DNA of 64,000 nt from NCBI RefSeq assembly GCF_010211755.1, contig NZ_PDWR01000015.1, positions 17,233 to 81,232 on the forward strand, read 5' to 3'. The position numbers were made by a program, and so were the translations under genes. Below the pieces are notes generated by a model. That model was given only the letters and a program-made list of their open reading frames with translations, was not told the origin of the DNA and searched no databases. The stretch's first letter is position 1; each line of letters opens with the position of its first letter. Source of the stretch: Pseudoxanthomonas sangjuensis (lineage in GTDB: Bacteria > Pseudomonadota > Gammaproteobacteria > Xanthomonadales > Xanthomonadaceae). Shown one piece after another: positions 41,701-54,321 of the stretch.

Positions 41701-42311
41701 GGCCGCCACCTGCGTTCGCCCGGCGAAAGCGGCCACACCAGCAGCGCGCCGAGCGTGGCCAGCAACATGTCCGCGTGCGCATCCCAGACGTCGCCCTGCT
41801 GGCCGTTGTACGACTCGGCCGCCTGCGGCGACAGCGCCAGCGCGATGCCCCATTCCATCCATTCGTAAAGCAGGCTGCTGCACATGACCAGCATCAGCGC
41901 GATGGCGAACGACTGCCGCGCGCCCAGCGGCCAGCGCTGGCGCAGCCAGTGCCAGGCCGCCGGAGCCAGGCACAGGCCGTAGAGCAGGTGGATCAGGCGG
42001 TCGAAATGGTTGCGCCGCCAGCCGAAGGCCGCGCCCGGCGACCAGCCCAGCAGGCGCTGGAACCATTCCTCGTACGGCACGTTGGAATACAGCCAGCGCG
42101 CGCCGATGCTGTGCATGACGATGAAGCCGCAGACCAGCGCGAAGTGGATGCCGCGCAGCGGCCAGCGCCGGTCGTGCAGGTACAGCCAGGCCAGGCCGAG
42201 CACGGTCAGGCTGCTGTGCATGGCCTGTTCCAGCGGCCAGCGCGGGTGGATCCACGATGCCGCGAACACGGCCAGCGTGGACAGGAACGCGAGCTTCTTG
42301 GCTGGCGACAA
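41697..42311 (-). CDS. DUF2238 (YjdF-like) membrane protein
   Basis: 204 residues with six predicted membrane helices. Charged/aromatic motifs WFQRLLGWSPGAAFGWRRNHFDRLIHLLYG and SSLLYEWMEWGIA, ending in GQQGDVWDAHADMLLATLGALL, are the DUF2238 signature. Inner-membrane protein of unknown function. Lies between purM (7-bp gap) and purN (ATGA overlap), so its expression follows the purine genes. Confidence 0.84.
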   Translation of the reverse strand: MSPAKKLAFLSTLAVFAASWIHPRWPLEQAMHSSLTVLGLAWLYLHDRRWPLRGIHFALVCGFIVMHSIGARWLYSNVPYEEWFQRLLGWSPGAAFGWRRNHFDRLIHLLYGLCLAPAAWHWLRQRWPLGARQSFAIALMLVMCSSLLYEWMEWGIALALSPQAAESYNGQQGDVWDAHADMLLATLGALLVWPLSPGERRWRP

Positions 42312-42318
42312 GGCGGGC

Positions 42319-43350
42319 TCAGCCGATCTTCAGCCGTTCTTCGCCGTCCGGCTTCACCACCTGGCCGATGCGCCAGTGCGCGAGTTGCAGCCGGTCGAGG
42401 TCGGCTTCGACCGCGGCGACGTCGGCAGGCGCCAGCATCAGCACGAAGCCGATGCCGCAGTTGAAGGTGCGCCACATCTCGTGGCGCGGCACCTTGCCTT
42501 CGCGCTGCAGCCAGTCGAACACCGGCGGCAGCGGCCACGACGAAACGTCGATTTCCAGGCCCAGTTCCTTCGGCACCACGCGGATGATCTTCTCGACCAG
42601 CGCGCCGCCGGTGACGTGGGCCATCGCGTGGATGTCGTGCGCGGCCAGCAGTTCCAGCACCGGCTTGACGTAGATGCGGGTCGGCTCCATCAGCGCGTCG
42701 GCCAGCTTGACGCCGCCGAGGTCGAGGTCCAGCGGGTTGCCGGCGCGCGCCAGGATCTTGCGGATCAGCGAATAGCCGTTCGAATGCGGGCCGCTGGAGG
42801 CGATGCCGACCAGCACATCGCCTGCGCGCACCTTGCTGCCGTCGATGAGCCGCGACTTCTCCACCGCGCCGACGGTGAAGCCGGCCAGGTCGTATTCGCC
42901 CGGCGGGTACATGTCGGGCATCTCCGCGGTCTCGCCGCCGATCAGCGCGCAGCCGGCGATCTCGCAGCCCCTGGCGATGCCGGCGACCACGTCCACCGTG
43001 GTGACCACGTCGAGCTTGCCGGTGGCGAAGTAGTCGAGGAAGAACAGCGGCTCGGCGCCCTGCACCAGCACGTCGTTGACGCACATCGCGACCAGGTCGA
43101 TGCCGATGCTGTCGTGGCGGTCCAGCTGCTTGGCCAGGATCAGCTTGGTGCCGACGCCGTCGGTGCCGGAGACCAGCACCGGCTCCCGGTACTTGCCGGA
43201 CAGGTCGAACAGGCCGCCGAACAGGCCCACGCCGCCCAGTACTTCCGGGCGCAGGGTGCGCTTGACCGCCGGCTTGATGCGCTCGACGACTTCGTTGCCG
43301 GCGTCGATGTCGACGCCCGCGTCGCGGTAGGTGAGGGGGGTAGTGGTCAC
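42319..43350 (-). CDS. purM: Phosphoribosylformylglycinamidine cyclo-ligase
   Basis: 343 residues. ATP-dependent ring closure to [25 protein letters not shown] start, [55 protein letters not shown] and [18 protein letters not shown] are all present. The GTG at 43350 ([12 protein letters not shown]) gives the normal length. First gene of the purM-DUF2238-purN-DUF3108-DUF3108 chain, divergent from the DUF2066 gene. Confidence 0.97.
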   Translation of the reverse strand: MTTTPLTYRDAGVDIDAGNEVVERIKPAVKRTLRPEVLGGVGLFGGLFDLSGKYREPVLVSGTDGVGTKLILAKQLDRHDSIGIDLVAMCVNDVLVQGAEPLFFLDYFATGKLDVVTTVDVVAGIARGCEIAGCALIGGETAEMPDMYPPGEYDLAGFTVGAVEKSRLIDGSKVRAGDVLVGIASSGPHSNGYSLIRKILARAGNPLDLDLGGVKLADALMEPTRIYVKPVLELLAAHDIHAMAHVTGGALVEKIIRVVPKELGLEIDVSSWPLPPVFDWLQREGKVPRHEMWRTFNCGIGFVLMLAPADVAAVEADLDRLQLAHWRIGQVVKPDGEERLKIG

Positions 43351-43489
43351 GGGCGGGCCGGTGCGGGACGGAGCGCGCGATTTTAAAGGAATACGGCCCC
43401 GTGCCGCGCGTTCAGGCAGCGGCGGATTGGCGCCCGCGGCCGGTTCGGGCAACAATTCGCCCATTGCCGGGCTTTCCGAAGGACGATCG

Positions 43490-44563
43490 ATGCGCAGGAT
43501 CCACGCTTTCCTCTGCGGCGCGCTGCTGGCGTTGCTGGCCCTGCCGGCCGCGGCCCAGTCCGGCCTGCGCACCGAGGGCGACGTGGCCGGCGCGCGCGGC
43601 ATCTACGAGGCCGAAGTGCCGGTCAACAGCCAGTCCGAGGCCGACCGCAACGCCGGCCTGGCCCGCGCCCTGGGCAAGGTGCTGGCGCAACTCAGTGGCG
43701 ACCGCGACGTGATGAACCGCCCCGGCGTGCTGGCCGAGCTGCGCAAGGCCAAGGACTACGCGGCCAGTTACGACTATCGCCAGGACCAGGGCACGTCGCC
43801 GGGCGGCGCGCCGACCTTCCGCACCATGCTGGTGGCGCGTTTCCGGCCGGCCGAGGTCGATGCGCTCGCCTCGGTGCTGGGCCTGCCGGTATGGCCGCAA
43901 CCGCGGCCGAAACCGGTGGTGTGGCTGGCGATCGACGACGGCAGCGGCCCGCGCCTGGTCGGCCTGGCGCAGGTCAATGCGGCGCGTCCGCTGCTGAACC
44001 GCGCGGTCGAACGCGGCTACAAGCTCGGCCTGCCTGCCGGCAATGCCGCCGAACAGGCGCTGGTCGGCGCGATCTGGCGCCAGGACGTCGCCGCGGTGGC
44101 GCGCGCCTCGTCGCGCTACCAGCCGCCGATGCAACTGGTCGGCAAGCTGTACCGCAGCGGCGGCGGCTGGAAGGCGGACTGGACGTTCGTCGACCGCGGC
44201 AAGGTGCTGTCGACCTGGTCCAACAGCCACGCCGACGCGCGCCAGGCGATGGCCGCGGGCGCCGACGGCGCCGCCGACGCGCTGGTCAAGCGCTACGCCA
44301 AGGCCGGCGCGACGCTGGGCGAGGCGGGGACCTACCGGGTCACCTTCACCGGCATCCGCAACACCGACGACTACCTGCGCCTGTCCGCGGCGCTGCAGAA
44401 GATGTCGGTGGTGCGCAAGATCGTGCCGGTGCGCGTGGCCGGGGACAGCTACGAGGTCGACCTGGACCTGCTCAGCGGCCTGCCCGGTTTCGAGCGCCTG
44501 GCCGGCGACGATGCCCCCTTCGCCCGCGTCGAAGGCGACGCGCCGTTGTACCGGATGAAGTGA
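43490..44563 (+). CDS. DUF2066 exported protein
   Basis: 357 residues. Signal peptide ends about residue 22 (AAAA-QS). Then [43 protein letters not shown], the DUF2066 pattern, and a C-terminal half with [17 protein letters not shown] and [22 protein letters not shown]. Function unknown, probably periplasmic. It lies upstream of perM-like and hda genes, a gene order conserved in many gammaproteobacteria. Confidence 0.85.
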   Translation: MRRIHAFLCGALLALLALPAAAQSGLRTEGDVAGARGIYEAEVPVNSQSEADRNAGLARALGKVLAQLSGDRDVMNRPGVLAELRKAKDYAASYDYRQDQGTSPGGAPTFRTMLVARFRPAEVDALASVLGLPVWPQPRPKPVVWLAIDDGSGPRLVGLAQVNAARPLLNRAVERGYKLGLPAGNAAEQALVGAIWRQDVAAVARASSRYQPPMQLVGKLYRSGGGWKADWTFVDRGKVLSTWSNSHADARQAMAAGADGAADALVKRYAKAGATLGEAGTYRVTFTGIRNTDDYLRLSAALQKMSVVRKIVPVRVAGDSYEVDLDLLSGLPGFERLAGDDAPFARVEGDAPLYRMK

Positions 44564-44567
44564 GGCG

Positions 44568-45746
44568 ATGACGATGGGTACGTCGACCGGACAGGACGAA
44601 GCGCAGCGCGAAATCGCCAGGTTCCTGCGCCGCCTGCAATGGGCGGCGCTGGGCCTGGGCGCGTGCTGGCTGCTGTGGCTGCTGGCGCCGGTGCTGACCC
44701 CGTTCGTCTGCGCCGCGTTGCTGGGCTGGCTGGGCGATCCGCTGGTGGACTGGCTGCAGGCCAAGGGGCGTTCGCGCAATGTCGCGGTGACCCTGGTGTT
44801 CACCCTGATGGTGCTGGTGGTGGTGCTGGTGGCGCTGATCCTGGTGCCGTTGATCGAAAGCCAGATCGCCACCCTGGTCAGTTCGCTGCCGCGCTACCGC
44901 GACTGGCTGCTCGGCGTCGCGCTGCCGTGGTTCGAGCAGCGCAGCGGCCTGCAATTGCGCGAATGGCTGGACATGGACCGCGCGGTCGAATTCCTGCGCG
45001 GCCACTGGCAGGGCGCCAGCGGCGTCGCCACCACCGTGCTCGGCTACGTCTCGCGCTCGGGTTTCGCGGTGTTCGGCTGGGTCGCCAACGTGCTGCTGAT
45101 CCCGATCATCACCTTCTACTTCCTGCGCGACTGGGACCTGCTGGTCGCGCGCGTGCAGTCGATCGTGCCGCGCGACCATGTCGCCACGATCAACCGGCTG
45201 GCGCGCGAATCCAGCGACGTGCTCGGCGGCTTCCTGCGCGGGCAGCTGCTGGTGATGATCGTGCTGGGCGTGCTCTACGGCCTCGGCCTGTGGGCGGTGG
45301 GGCTGGACCTGGGCATCCTGATCGGCATCATCGCCGGCCTGCTGACCTTCGTGCCCTACCTGGGCCCGGCCAGCGGCGTGGTGCTGGGCGTGCTGGCGGC
45401 GCTGTTCCAGTACGGCGACTGGAAGCACGTCGCCGGCGTGCTGGCGGTGTTCGGCATCGGCCAGGTGATCGAAAGCTACTGGCTGACGCCGAAGCTGGTC
45501 GGCGACCGCATCGGCCTGCACCCGGTGGCGGTGATCTTCGCGGTGCTGGCCGGCGGCCAGTTGTTCGGCTTCCTCGGCATGCTGCTGGCGCTGCCGCTGG
45601 CGGCGGTGTCCAACGTGCTGCTGCGCTACGCGCACGAGCGCTACACGCAAAGCCACCTGTACGCGGGCGAACGCCCGGCGATCCTGCTAGACGGCTTCAT
45701 CGACAAGGACGTGGCGGAAGAGCCGTCGAACAGCACCGATTCGTAG
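44568..45746 (+). CDS. AI-2E family (PerM-type) transporter
   Basis: 392 residues, about eight membrane helices in the AI-2E family arrangement: paired N-terminal helices (LGACWLLWLLAPVLTPFVCAALLGWL), amphipathic middle, then FLRGQLLVMIVLGVLYGLGLWAVGLDLGILIGIIAGLLTFVPYLGP. Family members export signals or small molecules, or act as Na+/H+ antiporters; the substrate here is not predictable. ATG at 44568 or 44574. The stop codon lies at the edge of a dispersed palindrome. Confidence 0.9.
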   Translation: MTMGTSTGQDEAQREIARFLRRLQWAALGLGACWLLWLLAPVLTPFVCAALLGWLGDPLVDWLQAKGRSRNVAVTLVFTLMVLVVVLVALILVPLIESQIATLVSSLPRYRDWLLGVALPWFEQRSGLQLREWLDMDRAVEFLRGHWQGASGVATTVLGYVSRSGFAVFGWVANVLLIPIITFYFLRDWDLLVARVQSIVPRDHVATINRLARESSDVLGGFLRGQLLVMIVLGVLYGLGLWAVGLDLGILIGIIAGLLTFVPYLGPASGVVLGVLAALFQYGDWKHVAGVLAVFGIGQVIESYWLTPKLVGDRIGLHPVAVIFAVLAGGQLFGFLGMLLALPLAAVSNVLLRYAHERYTQSHLYAGERPAILLDGFIDKDVAEEPSNSTDS

Positions 45747-45840
45747 GAACGGCGCGAGCCGCGACCGCCATCCTCCAGTGCCCGCCGGCAATTCCGCCAG
45801 CCGGATGGTTCCCGGTCGCGGCACACGCCGCTCCTACAAT
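45743..45840. repeat. Dispersed palindrome, GTAGGAGCGGCG family, copy 2
   Basis: CGTAGGAACGGCGCGAGCCGCGACC ... GGTCGCGGCACACGCCGCTCCTACAA are long inverted arms separated by a GC-rich centre. The left arm contributes the TAG stop of the AI-2E gene. The element occupies nearly all of the 124-bp gap before hda. Confidence 0.85.
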
Positions 45841-45870
45841 GTCCCGCACCGACCCGTTGAGCCTGTCTTC

Positions 45871-46593
45871 GTGAGCAATCCTTCCCCGCCCGCCGGTCTT
45901 ACGCCGCAGATGCCGCTGGCGCTGCGCTATCCGCCCGACCAGCGCTTCGAAAGCTACGTCGCCGCGCCCGCCGGCGCACTGGCGCGATTGCGCGCGCTGG
46001 CGGAACGGCCGGGCGCGGACTGGCTGTTCCTCGCCGGCGCGGGCAGGACCGGCAAGACCCATCTTGCGCTGGCGCTGTGCGCGGCGGCGGAACAGGCGGG
46101 TCGCCGCGCCGCGCTCCTGCCGCTGGCCGCCGCCGCGGGGCGCCTGCGCGAGGCGCTCGATGCGCTGGACGGCAACGACGTGGTCGCGCTGGACGGCGTG
46201 GAAAGGATCGCGGGCGACCGCGACGAGGAAATCGCGCTGTTCGATTTCCACAATCGCGCGCGCAGCCTCGGCCTGGGCGTCCTGTACACGGCGCAGGCGG
46301 CGCCGGACGAACTGGCGCTGGCGCTGCCGGATTTGCGCTCGCGCCTGCAGCAATGCGCGCGCATCGCGTTGTCGCCGCTGGACGACGCCGGCCGCGCCGA
46401 GGTGCTGCGCGACCGCGCGCAGCGGCGCGGGCTGGTGCTGGAAGACGCGGCGATCGACTGGTTGCTCACGCGCACCGACCGCGACCTCGGCGCACTGGTC
46501 GGCCTGCTCGACAAGCTCGACCGCGCTTCGCTGGCGGCGCAGCGGCGGGGGACCGTGCCGTTCCTGCGCAAGGTGATCGAGACGGGAACCTGA
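45871..46593 (+). CDS. hda: DnaA regulatory inactivator Hda
   Basis: 240 residues, AAA+ DnaA-like. The Gln/Pro-rich start leads to LALRYPPDQRFESYV (clamp-binding region plus DnaA-like domain), Walker A AGAGRTGKTHLALAL, Walker B DVVALDGVERIAG, sensor regions and a C-terminal helix bundle. It stimulates DnaA-ATP hydrolysis with the beta clamp. GTG start chosen by length; an internal ATG at LALRYP is possible. Downstream of the AI-2E gene as in relatives. Confidence 0.92.
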   Translation: MSNPSPPAGLTPQMPLALRYPPDQRFESYVAAPAGALARLRALAERPGADWLFLAGAGRTGKTHLALALCAAAEQAGRRAALLPLAAAAGRLREALDALDGNDVVALDGVERIAGDRDEEIALFDFHNRARSLGLGVLYTAQAAPDELALALPDLRSRLQQCARIALSPLDDAGRAEVLRDRAQRRGLVLEDAAIDWLLTRTDRDLGALVGLLDKLDRASLAAQRRGTVPFLRKVIETGT

Positions 46594-46612
46594 CCGGGCC
46601 GCGGCGTTTTGC

Positions 46613-49161
<2,549 letters not shown>

Positions 49162-49220
49162 GGGCGGGTCGATTGCGCCGGACAGGTTAAACTGCCGCCC
49201 GATTCAATTGCGAGGAAGGC

Positions 49221-50621
49221 ATGTCGAAACTGCAGCCCGTCCTGCTGTCTGGCGGCTCCGGCACCCGGCTGTGGCCGCTGTCGCGCGAGGCCTACCCGAA
49301 GCAGTTCCTGCCGCTGGCCGGCGACGACACCATGGTCCAGGCCACCTGGTTGCGCGTCGCGCCGATCGCCGGCGCCGCGCCGATCGTGGTGGCGAACGAG
49401 GACCACCGTTTCCTGGTCGGCGAGCAGCTCCGCGAAATCGGCGCGCCGACCCCGGCCATCGTGCTGGAACCGGTCGGCCGCAATACCGCGCCGGCCATCG
49501 CCGCCGCCGCGCTGCAGGCCGCCGCCGGCGGGGAAGACCCGCTGCTGCTGGTGTTGCCTTCCGACCACGTGGTGCGCGATGCCGAAGGCTTCCGCAAGGC
49601 GGTGCTGGCGGCGTCGGAGGCCGCCGACGCGGGCGCCCTCGTCACCTTCGGCATCGTTCCCGATGCGCCGGAGACCGGCTTCGGCTACATCCAGGCGGAG
49701 GCAGGCGACGGCATCCGCAAGGTGCTGCGCTTCGTCGAGAAGCCGGGCGCCGCCACCGCGCAGTCGTACCTCGACGCCGGCGGCTATTACTGGAACAGCG
49801 GCATGTTCCTGTTCCGCGCCAGCCGCTACCTCGAGGAACTGCAGCGGTTCCGCCCCGACATCCTCGAAGCGACGAAGAAGGCCTTCGACGCGGCCAGGCG
49901 CGACGGCGACTTCGTTCGCCTGGACAGGGAAGCGTTCGCCGCCAGCCCGTCCGATTCCATCGACTACGCGGTGATGGAGAAGACGCAGCACGCGAAGGTG
50001 CTGCCGGTCGACATCGGCTGGAACGACGTCGGCTCGTGGTCGGCGCTGTGGCAGGTGAGCGAGCAGGACGGCAACGGCAACGCGCACCACGGCGACGTGA
50101 TCGCGGTCGATTCGCGCAACAGCTACGCCTACGCGCAGCGCCTGGTCGCGCTGGTCGGCGTGGACAACCTGGTCGTGGTCGAAACCGACGACGCGGTGCT
50201 GGTCGCGGCCAAGGACCAGGTGCAGGAAGTGAAACAGGTCGTCGCCAGGCTGAAGGGCGACCGGCGCAGCCAGGCGGTCCTGCACCGCAAGGTCTACCGG
50301 CCGTGGGGCGCCTACGATTCGATCGACATGGGCGAGCGCTTCCAGGTCAAGCGCATCACCGTGAAGCCGGGCGCGGCGCTGAGCCTGCAGATGCACCACC
50401 ACCGCGCCGAGCACTGGATCGTGGTCAGCGGCACCGCGAAGGTGACGCGCGGCGACGAGACGCTGCTGCTGTCGGAGAACCAGAGCACCTACATCCCGCT
50501 GGGCGTGACCCATCGCCTGGAGAATCCCGGCAAGGTGCCGCTGGAACTGATCGAGGTGCAGTCCGGCAGCTACCTGGGCGAGGACGACATCGTCCGCTTC
50601 GAGGACGTGTACGGGCGATAG
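49221..50621 (+). CDS. xanB: Mannose-1-phosphate guanylyltransferase / mannose-6-phosphate isomerase
   Basis: 466 residues, bifunctional. N-terminal GDP-mannose pyrophosphorylase: [56 protein letters not shown]-terminal cupin isomerase: [52 protein letters not shown]. It supplies GDP-mannose for LPS and exopolysaccharide. Ribosome site GAGGAAGG precedes the ATG. Divergent from amgK across the MITE-like element. Confidence 0.97.
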   Translation: MSKLQPVLLSGGSGTRLWPLSREAYPKQFLPLAGDDTMVQATWLRVAPIAGAAPIVVANEDHRFLVGEQLREIGAPTPAIVLEPVGRNTAPAIAAAALQAAAGGEDPLLLVLPSDHVVRDAEGFRKAVLAASEAADAGALVTFGIVPDAPETGFGYIQAEAGDGIRKVLRFVEKPGAATAQSYLDAGGYYWNSGMFLFRASRYLEELQRFRPDILEATKKAFDAARRDGDFVRLDREAFAASPSDSIDYAVMEKTQHAKVLPVDIGWNDVGSWSALWQVSEQDGNGNAHHGDVIAVDSRNSYAYAQRLVALVGVDNLVVVETDDAVLVAAKDQVQEVKQVVARLKGDRRSQAVLHRKVYRPWGAYDSIDMGERFQVKRITVKPGAALSLQMHHHRAEHWIVVSGTAKVTRGDETLLLSENQSTYIPLGVTHRLENPGKVPLELIEVQSGSYLGEDDIVRFEDVYGR

Positions 50622-50745
50622 TTGAAGCGAGCTCCTGGTGCTGAGCTGGAACCAGCTCTAGTTGTTGTTTGTCACCCCGAATGCAGTGAGGGATCTGCTT
50701 CTTCTCTTGCTGCTGCCATGAAGGCATTTCGCCTGCAGCGACTTG

Positions 50746-50904
50746 CTTTTCTTTGCTTGTGCAAAGAAAAGTAAGCAAAAGAAGGCACGCCCTTCCTCGC
50801 GCCCGCTGCTTCGCAGCGGGTTCGTGGAGCCGGCGGGAACTTTCGTAAGCCGCATCCTGCGGCTACGTAAGCGGCGTACGTCCATGTACGCCGCCCCTTC
50901 GGGG
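50746..50904. repeat. Multi-hairpin intergenic element downstream of xanB
   Basis: Five hairpins in 160 bp: CTTTTCTTTGC-TTGT-GCAAAGAAAAG (50746-50771), CCCGCTGCTTCGCAGCGGG (50802-50820), GCCGCATCCTGCGGC (50849-50863), GGCGTACG...TGTACGCC (50873-50892) and CCCCTTCGGGG (50894-50904). The first is AT-rich, unusual here. The 376-bp gap (50622-50997) between xanB and glsB holds this, a terminator and no convincing gene. I recall similar sequence being repeated in other xanthomonads, but cannot verify. Confidence 0.65.
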
Positions 50905-50945
50905 TTTACCCGCCGTCTCCACCGCTGCGGACGGGGACGGGAGCA

Positions 50946-50977
50946 CGAAAAACGCCCCGTTGCCGGGGCGTTTTTCG
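50946..50977. terminator. Bidirectional intrinsic terminator between xanB and glsB
   Basis: CGAAAAACGCCCC-GTTGCC-GGGGCGTTTTTCG: a perfect 13-bp stem with T runs on both strands, between two convergent genes. Confidence 0.9.
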
Positions 50978-50997
50978 TTGCATGGGAACGGGAAGCG

Positions 50998-51252
50998 TCA
51001 GGACTTCTTCTTGCGCAGCGCTTCGTAGATGAACAACAGCACGACCGCGGCGGCGATGGCGACGACCCACTTCAGCCAGCCGCTGGCGATGCCGAGCGTG
51101 GTCGAGATCCAGCTGCCGACGAAAGCGCCGGCGATGCCGAGCACGATGGTCAGGATCCAGCCCATCGGGTCGGCGCCCGGCTTGAGGAAGCGGGCGAGGA
51201 TGCCGATCACGGCACCGCCGATCAGATAACCGAAGATTCCGCTGAGAACCAT
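50998..51252 (-). CDS. GlsB/YeaQ/YmgE family membrane protein
   Basis: 84 residues, three membrane helices (FGYLIGGAVIGILARFL, GWILTIVLGIAGAFVGSWI, LKWVVAIAAAVVLLFIY) and a basic LRKKKS tail. Matches the transglycosylase-associated/GlsB family of small inner-membrane stress proteins. Function not established. Convergent with xanB across a strong terminator. Confidence 0.9.
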   Translation of the reverse strand: MVLSGIFGYLIGGAVIGILARFLKPGADPMGWILTIVLGIAGAFVGSWISTTLGIASGWLKWVVAIAAAVVLLFIYEALRKKKS

Positions 51253-51319
51253 ACGTTCTGCCTCTGTCTGGTGGTGCGGGGGAAGGCCCATCCTAGCAGC
51301 ATCGCATGCCGGCGGGCCG

Positions 51320-51418
51320 GCCCTTCGACTGCGGCGCTGCGCGCCTGCGCCCAGGGCGAACGGGATCAGTCGCAACCGTTCGTCCTGGGCGTAGGGCCAC
51401 AGGCCCGGAGTCGAAGGA
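51320..51418. repeat. Dispersed palindrome, GAGCGTAG/TCGAAG family, copy 2 (arms reversed)
   Basis: CCCTTCGACT...GCCCAGGGCGAACGG (51320-51362) and CCGTTCGTCCTGGGCGTAG...GGAGTCGAAGG (51377-51418). The same two arms as other copies occur, but in the opposite relative order, so the junction-facing ends differ. Lies in the gap between glsB and the M20 peptidase. Confidence 0.75.
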
Positions 51419-51440
51419 TCCGCCGGAGTCGCAGGCGGCC

Positions 51441-52931
<1,491 letters not shown>

Positions 52932-53142
52932 GGCGGCTCCGGGGGAATTCGTGCCCGCCATTTTACCCCCGGCGGCGGGATAGGGCTTTTCCTACAGGCT
53001 GCGGCGGTTTTCCCCCGCATCGCGGCGGGCATCGCGGCGATAACCCGGCCCGGCCCGGCTGCGGAGACTGTGCACACCGGGACGCGACGTCCGCGACGGC
53101 CCGGACCCACCACCGAACTTCGCCAACCAAGGAGCACCGACC

Positions 53143-53478
53143 ATGAAGATTTTCGCCACCGTCCTGAAGTCCGCCGCCCTGTCGTTGCTGCTCGCCGGCA
53201 GCGCCTTCGCCGCCGACAAGGTCAACATCAACACCGCCAGCGCCGCCGCGATCGACGAAGCGCTGCTCAACGTCGGCCCGGCCAAGGCCGCGGCCATCGT
53301 CGAATACCGCAAGGCCCACGGCCCGTTCAAGAGCGCCGAGGAACTGGCCATGGTCAAGGGCATCGGCCTGAAGACCGTGGAGAAGAACCGCGGCCGCATC
53401 GAGCTGGGCCGCGGCACCGCGCCGGCGGCGAAGAAGCCGGCCGCCGCCGCCGCGCCGAAGCCGGTCGCGCGCCGCTGA
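53143..53478 (+). CDS. ComEA-like helix-hairpin-helix DNA-binding protein
   Basis: 111 residues. Signal peptide ends about residue 23 (AFAA-DK), then VNINTASAAAIDEALLNVGPAKAAAIVEYRKAHGPFKS and ELAMVKGIGLKTVEKNRGRIEL, two helix-hairpin-helix motifs. Basic Ala/Lys/Pro tail. Matches the short ComEA-type periplasmic DNA-binding proteins used in natural transformation; type IV pilus motors are in the same window. A GC hairpin follows. Confidence 0.9.
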   Translation: MKIFATVLKSAALSLLLAGSAFAADKVNINTASAAAIDEALLNVGPAKAAAIVEYRKAHGPFKSAEELAMVKGIGLKTVEKNRGRIELGRGTAPAAKKPAAAAAPKPVARR

Positions 53479-53500
53479 TCGCGTCCGCCAGTGGGCACGC

Positions 53501-53528
53501 CGCCCGGCCGCAGCGATGCGGCCGGGCG
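53501..53528 (+). terminator. Hairpin after the ComEA-like gene
   Basis: CGCCCGGCCGCA-GCGA-TGCGGCCGGGCG, a perfect 12-bp stem 22 bp past the stop and followed by ATTT. The T run is weak. Confidence 0.6.
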
Positions 53529-53546
53529 ATTTCGTCCAACCAGCCA

Positions 53547-53636
53547 CCGTTCGTCCTGAGCGTAGGCGCGTAGCGCCGGAGTCGAAGGGCGCCCTTCGAC
53601 TCCGCCCGCGGCGCGGGCTACGCTCAGGGCAAGCGG
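53547..53636. repeat. Dispersed palindrome, GAGCGTAG/TCGAAG family, copy 3
   Basis: CCGTTCGTCCTGAGCGTAG...CCGGAGTCGAAGG and CCTTCGACTCCG...GCTACGCTCAGGGCAAGCGG are facing arms around a short GC centre. It lies between the ComEA-like gene and hutD, and is the left member of a pair of copies that bracket the R-M island. Confidence 0.85.
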
Positions 53637-53710
53637 TCCCCACGTGTTCCCGGGTTTTCCCCGGATGGTTAAACTCCGCGCGATATCCTCGCGGCGGAAG
53701 CGTGCCACCA

Positions 53711-54295
53711 GTGGACGACGTCTCACGGGTCATCCCGGCCAACGAATACCGGCGCGTGCGCTGGAAGAACCGCCTCGGCTGGACGCGCGAGATTCTGCGC
53801 ACCCCGGACAGCGACGATTGGAACTGGCGCCTGTCGATCGCCGAAGTCGAACAGGACGCGGCGTTCTCGTCGTTCCCCGGCGTCGAGCGCGAACTGGTGC
53901 TGCTGCGCGGCAACGGCCTGCGCCTGCGCTTCGACGACGGCGAGGTACGCGAACTGGACCAGCCTTGTGCGCGCCATCGCTTCGCCGGCGAACGCGCCCT
54001 GGTCGGCGAGCTGATCGACGGACCCACCCACGACTTCAACCTGATGTGGCGGCGTGATGCGATCAGCGCCGAACTGCTGCACCGCCCGCTGGTCGGCTCG
54101 ATGGTGTTCTTCGCCGAACCGGGCACGCAATGGGCCATCCACCTGCTCGCCGGCCAGGCGACGTTCGATGCGGAAAGCGGACTGCCGCCGTTGTTCGCCG
54201 GCGATACCGCGATCCTGTGCGGCGAAGAAGGTCGCAGGCGTTATGCGCTGGACGGGGGCGGGGAGTTGCTGGCGGTGAAGCTGTCAGCCCTGTAG
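53711..54295 (+). CDS. HutD family protein
   Basis: 194 residues. HutD-type double cupin: NRLGWTREILR, DDWNWRLSIAEVEQDAAFSSFPGVERELVLLRGNGLRL, and VGELIDGPTHDFNLMWRRD. Family is linked with histidine utilisation, though the function is unsettled and the hut genes are not in this window. GTG at 53711 chosen; another in-frame GTG lies at 53702. Ends 26 bp before the convergent res gene. Confidence 0.83.
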   Translation: MDDVSRVIPANEYRRVRWKNRLGWTREILRTPDSDDWNWRLSIAEVEQDAAFSSFPGVERELVLLRGNGLRLRFDDGEVRELDQPCARHRFAGERALVGELIDGPTHDFNLMWRRDAISAELLHRPLVGSMVFFAEPGTQWAIHLLAGQATFDAESGLPPLFAGDTAILCGEEGRRRYALDGGGELLAVKLSAL

Positions 54296-54321
54296 GTGTG
54301 TAGGAGCGCCCGATTTCGCTT

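Noticed and set aside
50658..50885. Minus-strand ORF of 75 codons downstream of xanB
   Set aside because: It is made almost entirely of hairpin repeat sequence; codon pattern unlike a gene.
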